The notes under the pieces were generated by a model. That model saw nothing but the letters and a program-made list of their open reading frames with translations, was not told the origin of the DNA and made no database searches. DNA of 23,740 nucleotides. It comes from Desertivirga sp966211215. GTDB taxonomy: Bacteria > Bacteroidota > Bacteroidia > Sphingobacteriales > Sphingobacteriaceae. This document shows, piece after piece, positions 1 through 7,792 of this stretch (the stretch's first letter is position 1; each line of letters opens with the position of its first letter). The position numbers and the translations under genes were made by a program. The stretch lies in the NCBI GenBank assembly GCA_966211215.1, contig CBIHNR010000082.1, forward strand, positions 1 through 23,740, written 5' to 3'.

Positions 1-338
1 TTTCAGATTTGTTCTTTACGATATTAGCCACAACGGTTTTCTTAGGCTTTACTTCAGACTCTCTGTTGTGATTTGCTTTCAGATTTGTTCTTTACGATAT
101 TAGCCACAACGTCCATACAGCCATACATCTTCGGAAACTCGTTGTGATTTGCTTTCAGATTTGTTCTTTACGATATTAGCCACAACACAAGCCCAATAAG
201 CCAATGCCGGACATTAGTTGTGATTTGCTTTCAGATTTGTTCTTTACGATATTAGCCACAACGCCGGTTGGGATATATTTCAGATATCCCTTGTTGTGAT
301 TTGCTTTCAGATTTGTTCTTTACGATATTAGCCACAAC
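1..338 (+). CRISPR. Type II-C CRISPR array, right-hand end (4 full repeats, 1 partial, 4 spacers)
   Basis: Five copies of one 46-nt repeat are visible: a truncated copy at 1-34 and full copies at 65-110, 141-186, 217-262 and 293-338. All full copies are identical; they begin GTTGTGATTTGC, end ATTAGCCACAAC, and carry 6-bp terminal inverted repeats (GTTGTG/CACAAC). The four spacers (35-64, 111-140, 187-216, 263-292) are each exactly 30 nt and mutually unrelated. The array runs off the left edge, so its length is unknown. Strand is assigned from the tracrRNA anti-repeat at 7789-7811, which is complementary to the 5' part of the repeat as written on the plus strand. Each crRNA would therefore be spacer followed by GTTGTGATTTGC. 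The last repeat is not degenerate, so which end acquires new spacers cannot be decided from this window. Confidence 0.98.
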
Positions 339-392
339 ATACCCGGGTTTATCGTGTTGAATTACAGTTCGTTAAATGCGAAATTAGAAAAT

Positions 393-432
393 AAAAAATC
401 CGATTTTTCATTAAAGAAACTTCGGATTTTTT
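393..432. terminator. Bidirectional intrinsic terminator between array and ATPase gene
   Basis: Perfect 11-bp inverted repeat, AAAAAATCCGA at 393-403 and TCGGATTTTTT at 422-432, with an 18-nt loop. T-runs follow the stem on both strands. It lies just past the last CRISPR repeat and just past the stop codon of the minus-strand ATPase gene, so it could end transcription from both sides. Confidence 0.75.
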
Positions 433-461
433 ATAAAATTACCGCCTTAATTTAATGGCGT

Positions 462-1631
462 TTAACCTGCTGTTTCAAATATTACTTTAATAAAATCTTT
501 CAAATTAGCCACCAGAATATTTTTTTTAATTAAATAGCTTTCAGCTACGGGGGCTATAATAAAGCCTTGTTCTGCTTCAATATCTTCCATAGATTGTAAA
601 AAACCTTTGCTGGCTACCGGGGAAGAAGAAAGCTTTACTTCAATTGCGAATTTTATTTTTCCACCCTTTTCCAATACAAGGTCACATTCCGCACCCTGGT
701 GGGTACGATAAAAATAAGGAGTGTAGGCATCATTTAAATTGTTTATAATCTGTTCGATAACATAGCCTTCCCAGGAACCTCCAGAATAAATACTTTCCAT
801 TAAATCAGCACTCGAAGTAATATCCAGCGTAGTATGTAGTATGCCGCTGTCACGGATATATATTTTAGGCGATTTTACTAATCGCTTAGGAATATTTATT
901 GAATATGGAGCAAGCTGGCGTATCATAAATGTTCCTGTCATGAAATCTAAATATCTGTTTACGGTAGGCCGGCTTATACCCAGGGACCGTGCTATAGTTT
1001 CGGCATTCCATAGATTCGCGTGATGCGCAGAAACCATCTTCCAAAAACGTTCGATAAGTCTGGGATCAGCATTTAACCCCAGTAAACCGAGATCTCGTTC
1101 AATAAAAGTTTTTATAAAGTTTTTTCTCCAAATAGTGCTTGCTCTGTCGCTTGATGCCAAATAAGCCAAAGGAAATCCTCCTCTTAGCCAATGTGCTAAA
1201 GGGACTGGATTAGTCTCTGAAATCTCGTTTAATAAGAACGGAGTAAGTTCCAGATAGCCGATGCGGCCTGCTAAGGTTTCTGAGCTATGCTTGATTAATT
1301 CGGGAGATGCTGACCCCAGTAAAATAAATCGGTCAGCCCTTCTATCTTCATCTATAATACCTCTTAATTCGGAGAATAAAGATGGCATAAATTGTACTTC
1401 ATCTAAAATGATCTGTTTATCCTTGTTAGATGAAAAAAAGAGATAGGGGTCAGTTAATTTTGCCCGGTCTTTGCTTAGTTCCAGATCCAGATATATAGTA
1501 TTTGGATTGGCCCACAATGTTTTTGCCAAAGTTGTCTTTCCAGATTGCCGCGGCCCCAATAAGGCGATAGCCGGAAAAATGCCAGTAAGTTCTTTGATTT
1601 TTTCTAATATGGTATGTCTGATTATATCCAT
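462..1631 (-). CDS. AAA ATPase with DUF4143 C-terminal domain, between cas2 and the CRISPR array
   Basis: This 389-residue protein has the layout of the large ATPase/DUF4143 family of Bacteria and Archaea. A Walker A motif (GPRQSGKT, residues 26-33) and a Walker B ILDE ending at Glu78 are clear. A winged-helix-like segment follows near residues 210-235 (ARSLGISRPTVNRYLDF). The C-terminal DUF4143 part contains an E288...D317...E331-V-K333 pattern resembling a PD-(D/E)XK nuclease core. Cellular roles of this family are mostly unknown; members are scattered and often laterally transferred. The gene is co-directional with the cas operon, starting 40 nt after cas2, and its ATG sits in a 12-bp inverted repeat. 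It separates the adaptation genes from the array. A CRISPR role is possible, but an unrelated insertion is at least as likely. Confidence 0.9.
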   Translation of the reverse strand: MDIIRHTILEKIKELTGIFPAIALLGPRQSGKTTLAKTLWANPNTIYLDLELSKDRAKLTDPYLFFSSNKDKQIILDEVQFMPSLFSELRGIIDEDRRADRFILLGSASPELIKHSSETLAGRIGYLELTPFLLNEISETNPVPLAHWLRGGFPLAYLASSDRASTIWRKNFIKTFIERDLGLLGLNADPRLIERFWKMVSAHHANLWNAETIARSLGISRPTVNRYLDFMTGTFMIRQLAPYSINIPKRLVKSPKIYIRDSGILHTTLDITSSADLMESIYSGGSWEGYVIEQIINNLNDAYTPYFYRTHQGAECDLVLEKGGKIKFAIEVKLSSSPVASKGFLQSMEDIEAEQGFIIAPVAESYLIKKNILVANLKDFIKVIFETAG

Positions 1632-1667
1632 GAAAAACGAAAATCAAATTTACGATTTTCATGGATA
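1625..1667 (-). promoter_or_regulatory. Inverted repeat covering the ATPase gene start codon
   Basis: TATCCATGAAAA at 1625-1636 is perfectly repeated in inverse orientation at 1656-1667, with nested complementarity (GAAAATC 1639-1645 with GATTTTC 1654-1660). In the minus-strand mRNA the right arm includes the ATG of the ATPase gene. The left arm carries a second, out-of-frame ATG. The hairpin could hide the start site, or act as a weak terminator after cas2, but no T-run follows it. Confidence 0.55.
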
Positions 1668-1671
1668 ATGT

Positions 1672-2001
1672 CTAAAATAATTCCAATTGCTGGGGTGTGT
1701 TTGGCAATGATTTTTCTTCCTTCCCATAAAATAATTCCATCATTCCAAACTGCTTGTCTGTTATAGTCATAATGCCAATATGCCCTTTTTCTGGAAGAAA
1801 TCGTTTGACGCGTTTAATGTGCACATCTGCATTTTCGCGGCTGCTGCAATGCCGCAGATAGATAGAAAATTGAAACATCGAAAATCCATCCCGGAGGATA
1901 TCTTTTCTGAACCTTGCATAAATCTGCCGGTCTTTTTTAGTCTCGGTTGGAAGGTCGAAGAAAACTAATACCCACAAAATTCTATATTCATTTAAACGCA
2001 T
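1672..2001 (-). CDS. cas2: CRISPR-associated endonuclease Cas2 (type II)
   Basis: The 109-residue product is a small ferredoxin-fold Cas2. Its first beta strand is RILWVLVFFDLPTET, with the conserved Asp at residue 16, followed by a FRKDILRDGFSMFQFSIYLRHC segment typical of type II Cas2. In the family, Cas2 dimers bridge Cas1 dimers to form the spacer integrase; the Asp is conserved but nuclease activity is not needed for integration. The ATG lies 2 nt after the cas1 stop, so the two genes are almost certainly translated from one mRNA. Length and sequence are normal, with no sign of damage. Confidence 0.96.
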   Translation of the reverse strand: MRLNEYRILWVLVFFDLPTETKKDRQIYARFRKDILRDGFSMFQFSIYLRHCSSRENADVHIKRVKRFLPEKGHIGIMTITDKQFGMMELFYGKEEKSLPNTPQQLELF

Positions 2002-2003
2002 GA

Positions 2004-3035
2004 TTAAAAAGGAAGATTTGGTTCTGCATCCGGATTATTTCCGTAAGGATATTCTTTTTCAGCAGCCATACTTAATTTGCCTTCGTCATCCGGATAGGTA
2101 TAGTTACGTTTCAGTTCCAGGTTTTTTATCAAAGGGTAATTAATCTTTCTTAAGCTGCCCTCATAGCATTTGGCAAGCGAAGAGGTAGTAGTTTGCAAAC
2201 CAACCATCAGCGGGCTTCGTGTTTTCTCAAAATGTACATCAACACTCGCTATTCCTAACAGTTGCGATTTAATAGAGGTACCTAATTCCAGAAAATTTTC
2301 TCCCCGGTCAATAATTCCCAGTACGATTTTGTCTACATAGGGGCGGTAAGGTTCCATTATATCATCGGCAAGGCAATAGGCATTATATTTATTCCGGTGA
2401 TGTATACCAAGGGTAGGAAGCAAACCGGAGGAAACCAATTGCCGGGCTACAATAGCCCTTAAAATTGCATAACCATAATTTAAAAGGTTGTTTGGAGGAT
2501 CACCTTCCCGTCCTCTGAAAAATTCTACTTTTTTAGGAAATACGTTTTTCCAGTAATAGGCAGCAGCTCGGCCTTCGTAATTGTCAGGGTCGCCAGAGCG
2601 AACCGATTTTGCCCAATACAACATGTTATCATACGAAATACCGCGTTCAGCCAATACTGCAGCCTGGTTCAATATTTTAGCCTGAATAGTTTGCTGCCAC
2701 AATTGTTTCTTTAAGGGTTGCGAAGCTTCAATCTGGTAACGGAATCGTTCACTTTGAGTGTCGTGCCCATCTAATGGAAGCAATAAACCTACAGGATGGT
2801 GTGTATGATCACAGGTAATTAATGCTATGTTGTTTTGCAACAGAGCAGCTATACAGGAATGGGTAATGGTAATTTGTTGATGGTCGAGTATAATAACTCC
2901 AATATCCTCTATAGGGACTACCTTTTTCGATTCTTTTTCTCCTAGAACTTTAAGATGGGGTAGGTCAATAACCAACTGTTCTTCTTTTCTACTAAGGTAA
3001 GCGGGGTTACTAAAGTATAAGGTTCTTTTAATCAT
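2004..3035 (-). CDS. cas1: CRISPR-associated endonuclease Cas1 (type II-C)
   Basis: Cas1 is the integrase that inserts new spacers into the array. This 343-residue protein has the two-domain layout: an N-terminal beta-rich dimerisation part (about 1-95) and an alpha-helical catalytic part. The metal-binding residues expected for the family are visible: Glu154 in DNYEGRAAAYYW, His212/His213 in GIHHRNKYNAY, and Asp224/Asp225 with Glu228 in LADDIMEPYRP. It starts 102 nt after the cas9 stop; a hairpin lies in that gap. The start is ATG and the stop is spaced 2 nt from cas2. The protein appears complete and functional. Confidence 0.97.
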   Translation of the reverse strand: MIKRTLYFSNPAYLSRKEEQLVIDLPHLKVLGEKESKKVVPIEDIGVIILDHQQITITHSCIAALLQNNIALITCDHTHHPVGLLLPLDGHDTQSERFRYQIEASQPLKKQLWQQTIQAKILNQAAVLAERGISYDNMLYWAKSVRSGDPDNYEGRAAAYYWKNVFPKKVEFFRGREGDPPNNLLNYGYAILRAIVARQLVSSGLLPTLGIHHRNKYNAYCLADDIMEPYRPYVDKIVLGIIDRGENFLELGTSIKSQLLGIASVDVHFEKTRSPLMVGLQTTTSSLAKCYEGSLRKINYPLIKNLELKRNYTYPDDEGKLSMAAEKEYPYGNNPDAEPNLPF

Positions 3036-3089
3036 ATCCTATTGGGTTGAATATGTATAGGTTGTATGATTACAATATAAGATTTTACC

Positions 3090-3122
3090 GTGAAAACCTA
3101 AAAATGACTTTTAGATTTTCAC
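3090..3122 (-). promoter_or_regulatory. Hairpin in the cas9-cas1 intergenic gap
   Basis: GTGAAAACCTAAAA (3090-3103) and TTTTAGATTTTCAC (3109-3122) form a 14-bp stem with one wobble pair and a 5-nt loop. It lies 15 nt after the cas9 stop. No T-run follows on the minus strand, so an mRNA-stability or processing element, or a weak attenuator, is more likely than a full terminator. A small palindrome TTGTATGATTACAA follows at 3062-3075. Confidence 0.5.
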
Positions 3123-3137
3123 GATTTGAAGGAAGTT

Positions 3138-6100
3138 CTAGGTATACAATTCTATAGGGATAGTCTGTGCATCAGGGCTTATTGAATGAATCCTTCTTCC
3201 ATTTACTTCTTTTAATTTTCCAATACGGTCAACAATGATTTTAATGGCATTTTCTTTAAATGATTGTTTCTCAAGGGAGAATTCCATCTTGTTTAATTGT
3301 GTGAACTCAACTTTATCTACAATTGAAGTGGCGATTGGATATGGAATGGCATATAATCTATTCCCGGTAAAGCTCACAATCTTGTAGATTCTTTTTAAAT
3401 CCTCATCTTCAAAAGAATTATCTATTAATGCTGGAAGTGCAGGTGTGTCCTTATCTTGAACATATACCAAGTCATTGGGCGAAAGATAAAATAATAATTT
3501 ACTTTCCTCTTTGACTTCTGGAACTGGCGGCAGTTTCTGTTTTTGTCGTTCTATTATAATGTTTAACGGAACTGTTTCGTAGCTGCGTTTGCCTGCCTCA
3601 TTTTCATAAACGGCAAAAAATAGGTTGGTACCTTTTGCCGCTTCCACATATTTATTTCTTTTGTTACCTGATTGTCCAACATTAAATTTATTGCCTTTGG
3701 GTTCAAATATGCGGACTTTGTAGATAGGCTGATGAGGTTTTCCGTTATTTAATTCTAAGATGTTTTTGTTTAATTCATCCAATCCATCTGGCGAGAATGC
3801 TAATTCCGGATGTTCGGTAAGCTTTCCATTTTTGTATTCATCAAATTTTTCTAAGTGTGTCCGCATTATTTTTTGTATCCCGGTATCGGTAATACTTTCT
3901 ATTTTTTTGCGATTAAAGCTTTCATCAATTTTTACTCTTGATGCTACGTTATCGTTGTCGAAGTAGTAGACTTCTACTTTTGATATATCTCTAGCATCCC
4001 ACGTGTTTTCCTTTTCTTTGAAAAATTTTTGAATCATTCTTTTATCGTAGCCATTTGTAATTAGTTCTTTGACTTTACTACGAAGGGATTTGTCGGTAAT
4101 GTATTTCCAGGTGTCTAATGCTTGGGAAAAACTAACCGTCTTTTTAAATTTAAGGTTAACCAGGCCAGAAATAGTGTCTTTATGAAGCGATTTCCGAATC
4201 GCCCAGTTTTCACCTTTGGTTTGTTTAATGAGCTTCTTAATATGGTTGCCATTCTCATCTTTAACCCAGGATTGATACTGATTAATCGTTTTATTAATAA
4301 CTCTAAGGTTTTGTTTGAAGCTTACAATTATACTACCAATACTTTCTCTGGTATCCTGCGTAAAAGTGTCCCATGGTTTGTGAAATACCCATTTGTAATT
4401 GGTTTTCGCATCGTCATTGTATTTCTTGAAACATAATTTATGCTTCAAGTCGTACCGTTTTTTCTCCTTAACCTCTTTTTTTTCACTACCTAGAGCGCTT
4501 TCGTTATTCAAATAATTAATATGATTTCTGGACGCACAGGCAATAACTATAGCGTCTAACGCATGGTGGCGATGGTCGATCCTTTTTTTGCTAAAGCCTT
4601 TTTGTAGTTCTATTGGAACTTGAGTTTGGAAAACTTTTTTGCCTTCTTTATTAACCCATTCCCCAAAATTCTGGCTGCTTGTTAATTTATTTAGACGCTC
4701 AAAACGAGGGGTAATGACTTCGTTCCAAATGTCGTTTAATCCCCAATCTTGTTTTAATGTAGACGTGATTATGCCATTGCTTGTTAATACGTTTTTAGAT
4801 ATAGCATCTTGCTCATCATCTTCTCTGACAATATTGCTCATTAGGGATTTAACAACCTTGCTAATGTATCTGCTGTCATTAAGCTGGCGCTGAATAAATG
4901 TTTCCGGAATATCGTCCATTAGCAGTTTTTTCATTTTTCCCCGGCTTTTATTATAATGAGTTTTAACGAACTCTTCAAATTCTTCTACGGTGAATATGGT
5001 AGCTACCTTCCCATGGCTGAGTTCTATTTTTTTTCCTCTGTTGTTTTTAATGTACTCGTATGCGGTGGCATTGTCTTTATCTTTATTTACCTCAACCTCG
5101 CATATTACTTTATTGCTGAGTGAATCATCAAAATAGCGAGATTGTGGTATAATATGCTCGATGTCATATTCTCTTGTAAATAGCTTATTTAATGGTATGA
5201 TGTTGCCTGTGTATGGAGACCTATATTTTTGTTGTAACCAAAGTTTATAGCGAATTAATTCTGAAGGGGTAGGCTGAGCCATTTTGGCAATTTTAAGTAT
5301 CTCATCTGGAATATTACCATCTTCAGCACTTAATACGCCTTCTTCGTAAATTTTGAGAATTTCTTGTTGCATAGGAGAGAAGGGCCTTACATTCTCAATG
5401 TCTTTATCGTTAAGTAATTCAATAAGTAAAGCCTTGATTCGCAGATTGGTGTTTTCATTTTCAGTGATTTGCTTAGTCATACGTTCTCTGTCGCTTTTTG
5501 GCGCTTTCATCTCCCTGCCAAGCTCTATATGTATTTCATCAAAGAGCCTCTCATCTGCATTACCGTATGTTTTCCAGATATCCCGCACCACCTGAAGCGT
5601 TTCATTGATAACTTGTTCAACAATTGGATTTCGTAAACTATGCTGTTCTAGTAAGGTTATTTCATTTGCCGTTTTCCATTGCCTGTTATCTCCATCTTCC
5701 GAATGTCTGTCGTAAACAATATAGGAAACTAGCCAATGAGGTAATCCTTTGAAATCCTGTAAATTGTTAAGGTGAATTGCTTTTTCTCTTACCCGATCTT
5801 TAATGGTTTCGTCAAATTCACCATTAATGAGGTTAGAAATCCTGCCTTGGGTTTGTTGGCTAATATTTGGGGCCGACCAGTATTTTCCCTTTCGCATTAA
5901 GGGCAAAAGTTTTTTTATTGCTTTGGTAGAGTAAGAACCATATTCTTTTTTGAATGGAGGGAATTTGCTGAATTGAGTTGCAAATTGTTCATCTAATTGA
6001 TGTTTAGTTGTAAATGACTTCAGCGCTTTTTGGATATCCTCTTTATCTTCAACTGAATACAAAATATGCCATAGTGCTTCCTCGTTCTCCCTGCTTAAAA

Positions 6101-7736
6101 AACTAGGAGGGATATTAGGTACTTTTGATAAGCGGTTCGCTATTTGCGCCCTGGTTTCATTGCAGGGATATAATTTGTCTTCAACATAATTCCATCGGTA
6201 GTCGTGTACGTTTTTAATTTTAAAATACTTTAATAATGCCTTTTGGTCGACTTCCTTCCTGTCATTAAGCCAGTCGTATAAATCAGTTATTGCTTCTTCA
6301 TTAGTTAAATAATCGTTTGTGACGTTTACATCGGTAAGAAGTACTCCATTTACATGCTTTTCACGTTGATATATTTTTAGGTTTTGTATGAACTGCCATA
6401 ATCTAAACTCCTGAAATAAAGGATGAGATTTAGCTATACATTTTAACGGCTCAATTTCTTTTTTGCCATTTTTAATGTAAGTTCTGGTTTCGAATTTACA
6501 ATTGCTAACTAGAGACTTTTTGCTTTTTAAAGGCCTTTGATAAAAAATAATATCATTGAGAAAAAGATGTACAAAATCTCTTTCTGATATATTATTTCTG
6601 TGGCTCTCATTATTCTCATAGAGTTCTTCAATGCAAGCATTATATAGCTTGATATCCTTTAATTCGTTGTGGAAGGCCTGCTGAGTTTCGAGTATTTGCT
6701 TAAGTTCTTGTTTGTAGAATTTGCGTTCGATTACGCGTACTAACTTGCCTTTTATTTTTTGATTGGGGTTTTGCAATAAGGTGTCGTAAATGTAGGCTCC
6801 AACCGCTTTATTGCTTGTATTTATATCATATTCTGTTTTCTTTTTAACTAATGTCCAGTCATTTTCGGCAGGAGCTCTAAACGAGCGTTTTTCCTCACCT
6901 TCTTTGTTCTTCTTAACTGTGCCATCTTCATTTAAATCCGTCGTAACAATAAATTCTTTAATTTTTCCAACCCAGTCTAATGGTGTTTTACTCGTTCTTC
7001 TATAAATCCAGCCATTTTCCAGATGAATGTTGTACCAAATTTCATCTTTATTTTTCCGGTCGCCACTGTCTTCAACGCCCGTTACTAATAAAGTGTAAAA
7101 CTCAACCAGTTTATTGTCGTTTTCTTCTTCTTCTTCGCCTCGTAAATGGTAATACCCTCTTTTTTGATTGAAATTTAAAAGTAGCCATGCTAATTCTTCT
7201 TTCTCAATTTTATGGGTAAGGGCTTTTTTGCGTAAGTAATAAATTGTCCAGTCGTAAGGCACTAAAGCAGGTTCACCTTTCTTGTTTATTAATAGTTGAG
7301 GTTGATGTTTTTTGAAGTCGTTCAGCATCTCTTCAAAGGAAGTTTTGAAGAAGAAATCAAACTTTTGAGTTTGGGAATTATATGAATACGCTATTTTGGG
7401 CTCTGTTTCAGAAATAAATTGGCCAAGCCTTTTTTCAAAGTCTATTTTACGTGAATAATGTTCGGGTAAAAAACCAAGGATATTAAGCACCCGATGTAAG
7501 CGCTCTCGTCTTAATAAATGCCGCTCTCTTAATCTCCTTATTCCTCTAAAATTCGTTCTTTCAGCAGTTTGCGATATAGATACTCCACTATCAAATTTTC
7601 CTAGAATATCCTGGCTCATTGGAAGGATTCTGCTTCCGGCTCCTAATATTTCCCCCTGTTGATTATTTATGTCCTGATTTATTAATGCCCAACCAATAGA
7701 GTTTGTGCCAAGATCGAGCCCTAAGATTTTTTTCAT
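3138..7736 (-). CDS. cas9: CRISPR-associated endonuclease Cas9 (type II-C, unusually large)
   Basis: Cas9 is the RNA-guided DNA nuclease that cuts target DNA with crRNA:tracrRNA. RuvC-I is at the N-terminus (ILGLDLGTNSIGWAL, Asp8). The arginine-rich bridge helix spans about 61-90. RuvC-II is IHIELGREM with Glu738. The HNH domain has YDIEHIIPQSRYFDD with Asp858 and His861, plus Asn875 and Asn884. RuvC-III is DHRHHALDAIVIA with His1058 and Asp1061. All expected catalytic residues are present, so the enzyme should be active. At 1532 residues it is well above the roughly 1000-1100 of compact II-C Cas9s, although long forms are known in Bacteroidota. About 470 residues follow RuvC-III and should hold the WED and PAM-interacting parts. 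Gene order cas9-cas1-cas2 without csn2 or cas4 supports II-C. The ATG start gives the canonical N-terminus. Confidence 0.98.
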   Translation of the reverse strand: MKKILGLDLGTNSIGWALINQDINNQQGEILGAGSRILPMSQDILGKFDSGVSISQTAERTNFRGIRRLRERHLLRRERLHRVLNILGFLPEHYSRKIDFEKRLGQFISETEPKIAYSYNSQTQKFDFFFKTSFEEMLNDFKKHQPQLLINKKGEPALVPYDWTIYYLRKKALTHKIEKEELAWLLLNFNQKRGYYHLRGEEEEENDNKLVEFYTLLVTGVEDSGDRKNKDEIWYNIHLENGWIYRRTSKTPLDWVGKIKEFIVTTDLNEDGTVKKNKEGEEKRSFRAPAENDWTLVKKKTEYDINTSNKAVGAYIYDTLLQNPNQKIKGKLVRVIERKFYKQELKQILETQQAFHNELKDIKLYNACIEELYENNESHRNNISERDFVHLFLNDIIFYQRPLKSKKSLVSNCKFETRTYIKNGKKEIEPLKCIAKSHPLFQEFRLWQFIQNLKIYQREKHVNGVLLTDVNVTNDYLTNEEAITDLYDWLNDRKEVDQKALLKYFKIKNVHDYRWNYVEDKLYPCNETRAQIANRLSKVPNIPPSFLSRENEEALWHILYSVEDKEDIQKALKSFTTKHQLDEQFATQFSKFPPFKKEYGSYSTKAIKKLLPLMRKGKYWSAPNISQQTQGRISNLINGEFDETIKDRVREKAIHLNNLQDFKGLPHWLVSYIVYDRHSEDGDNRQWKTANEITLLEQHSLRNPIVEQVINETLQVVRDIWKTYGNADERLFDEIHIELGREMKAPKSDRERMTKQITENENTNLRIKALLIELLNDKDIENVRPFSPMQQEILKIYEEGVLSAEDGNIPDEILKIAKMAQPTPSELIRYKLWLQQKYRSPYTGNIIPLNKLFTREYDIEHIIPQSRYFDDSLSNKVICEVEVNKDKDNATAYEYIKNNRGKKIELSHGKVATIFTVEEFEEFVKTHYNKSRGKMKKLLMDDIPETFIQRQLNDSRYISKVVKSLMSNIVREDDEQDAISKNVLTSNGIITSTLKQDWGLNDIWNEVITPRFERLNKLTSSQNFGEWVNKEGKKVFQTQVPIELQKGFSKKRIDHRHHALDAIVIACASRNHINYLNNESALGSEKKEVKEKKRYDLKHKLCFKKYNDDAKTNYKWVFHKPWDTFTQDTRESIGSIIVSFKQNLRVINKTINQYQSWVKDENGNHIKKLIKQTKGENWAIRKSLHKDTISGLVNLKFKKTVSFSQALDTWKYITDKSLRSKVKELITNGYDKRMIQKFFKEKENTWDARDISKVEVYYFDNDNVASRVKIDESFNRKKIESITDTGIQKIMRTHLEKFDEYKNGKLTEHPELAFSPDGLDELNKNILELNNGKPHQPIYKVRIFEPKGNKFNVGQSGNKRNKYVEAAKGTNLFFAVYENEAGKRSYETVPLNIIIERQKQKLPPVPEVKEESKLLFYLSPNDLVYVQDKDTPALPALIDNSFEDEDLKRIYKIVSFTGNRLYAIPYPIATSIVDKVEFTQLNKMEFSLEKQSFKENAIKIIVDRIGKLKEVNGRRIHSISPDAQTIPIELYT

Positions 7737-7747
7737 AATGTGATAAG

Positions 7748-7792
7748 TAAATTTGTATTTCCAATCTAAAAAGTTTTTCTTTGAAATTCAAA
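7748..7792. promoter_or_regulatory. Interlocked divergent promoters of cas9 and tracrRNA
   Basis: Plus strand: TTTG at 7752-7755, 20 nt, then TTTCTTTG at 7776-7783 (5 of 6 fixed positions of TAnnTTTG), giving a start near 7789. Minus strand: TTTG (complement of 7789-7792), 20 nt, then TAGATTGG (complement of 7761-7768, 5 of 6), giving a start about 20 nt before the cas9 ATG. The two overlap and share the palindrome TTTGAA-A-TTCAAA at 7780-7792. A perfect TAAATTTG at 7748-7755 is an alternative plus-strand -7 element without a visible -33 element. All of this is by consensus match only. Confidence 0.45.

Noticed and set aside
462..1631. Reading the ATPase as a transposition or Cas-type ATPase
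   Set aside because: Its C-terminal DUF4143 region and Walker context match the common stand-alone ATPase family, not IstB, TnsC or a Cas protein; no insertion-sequence ends were found.
1450..1662. 70-codon minus-strand frame overlapping the ATPase gene start
   Set aside because: Out of frame with a clearly conserved protein and with no recognisable sequence; kept only as a possible decoy start.
4122..4436. 104-codon plus-strand frame inside cas9
   Set aside because: Antisense shadow of a conserved coding region, without promoter or recognisable product; the same holds for the other antisense frames in cas9 and the kinase gene.
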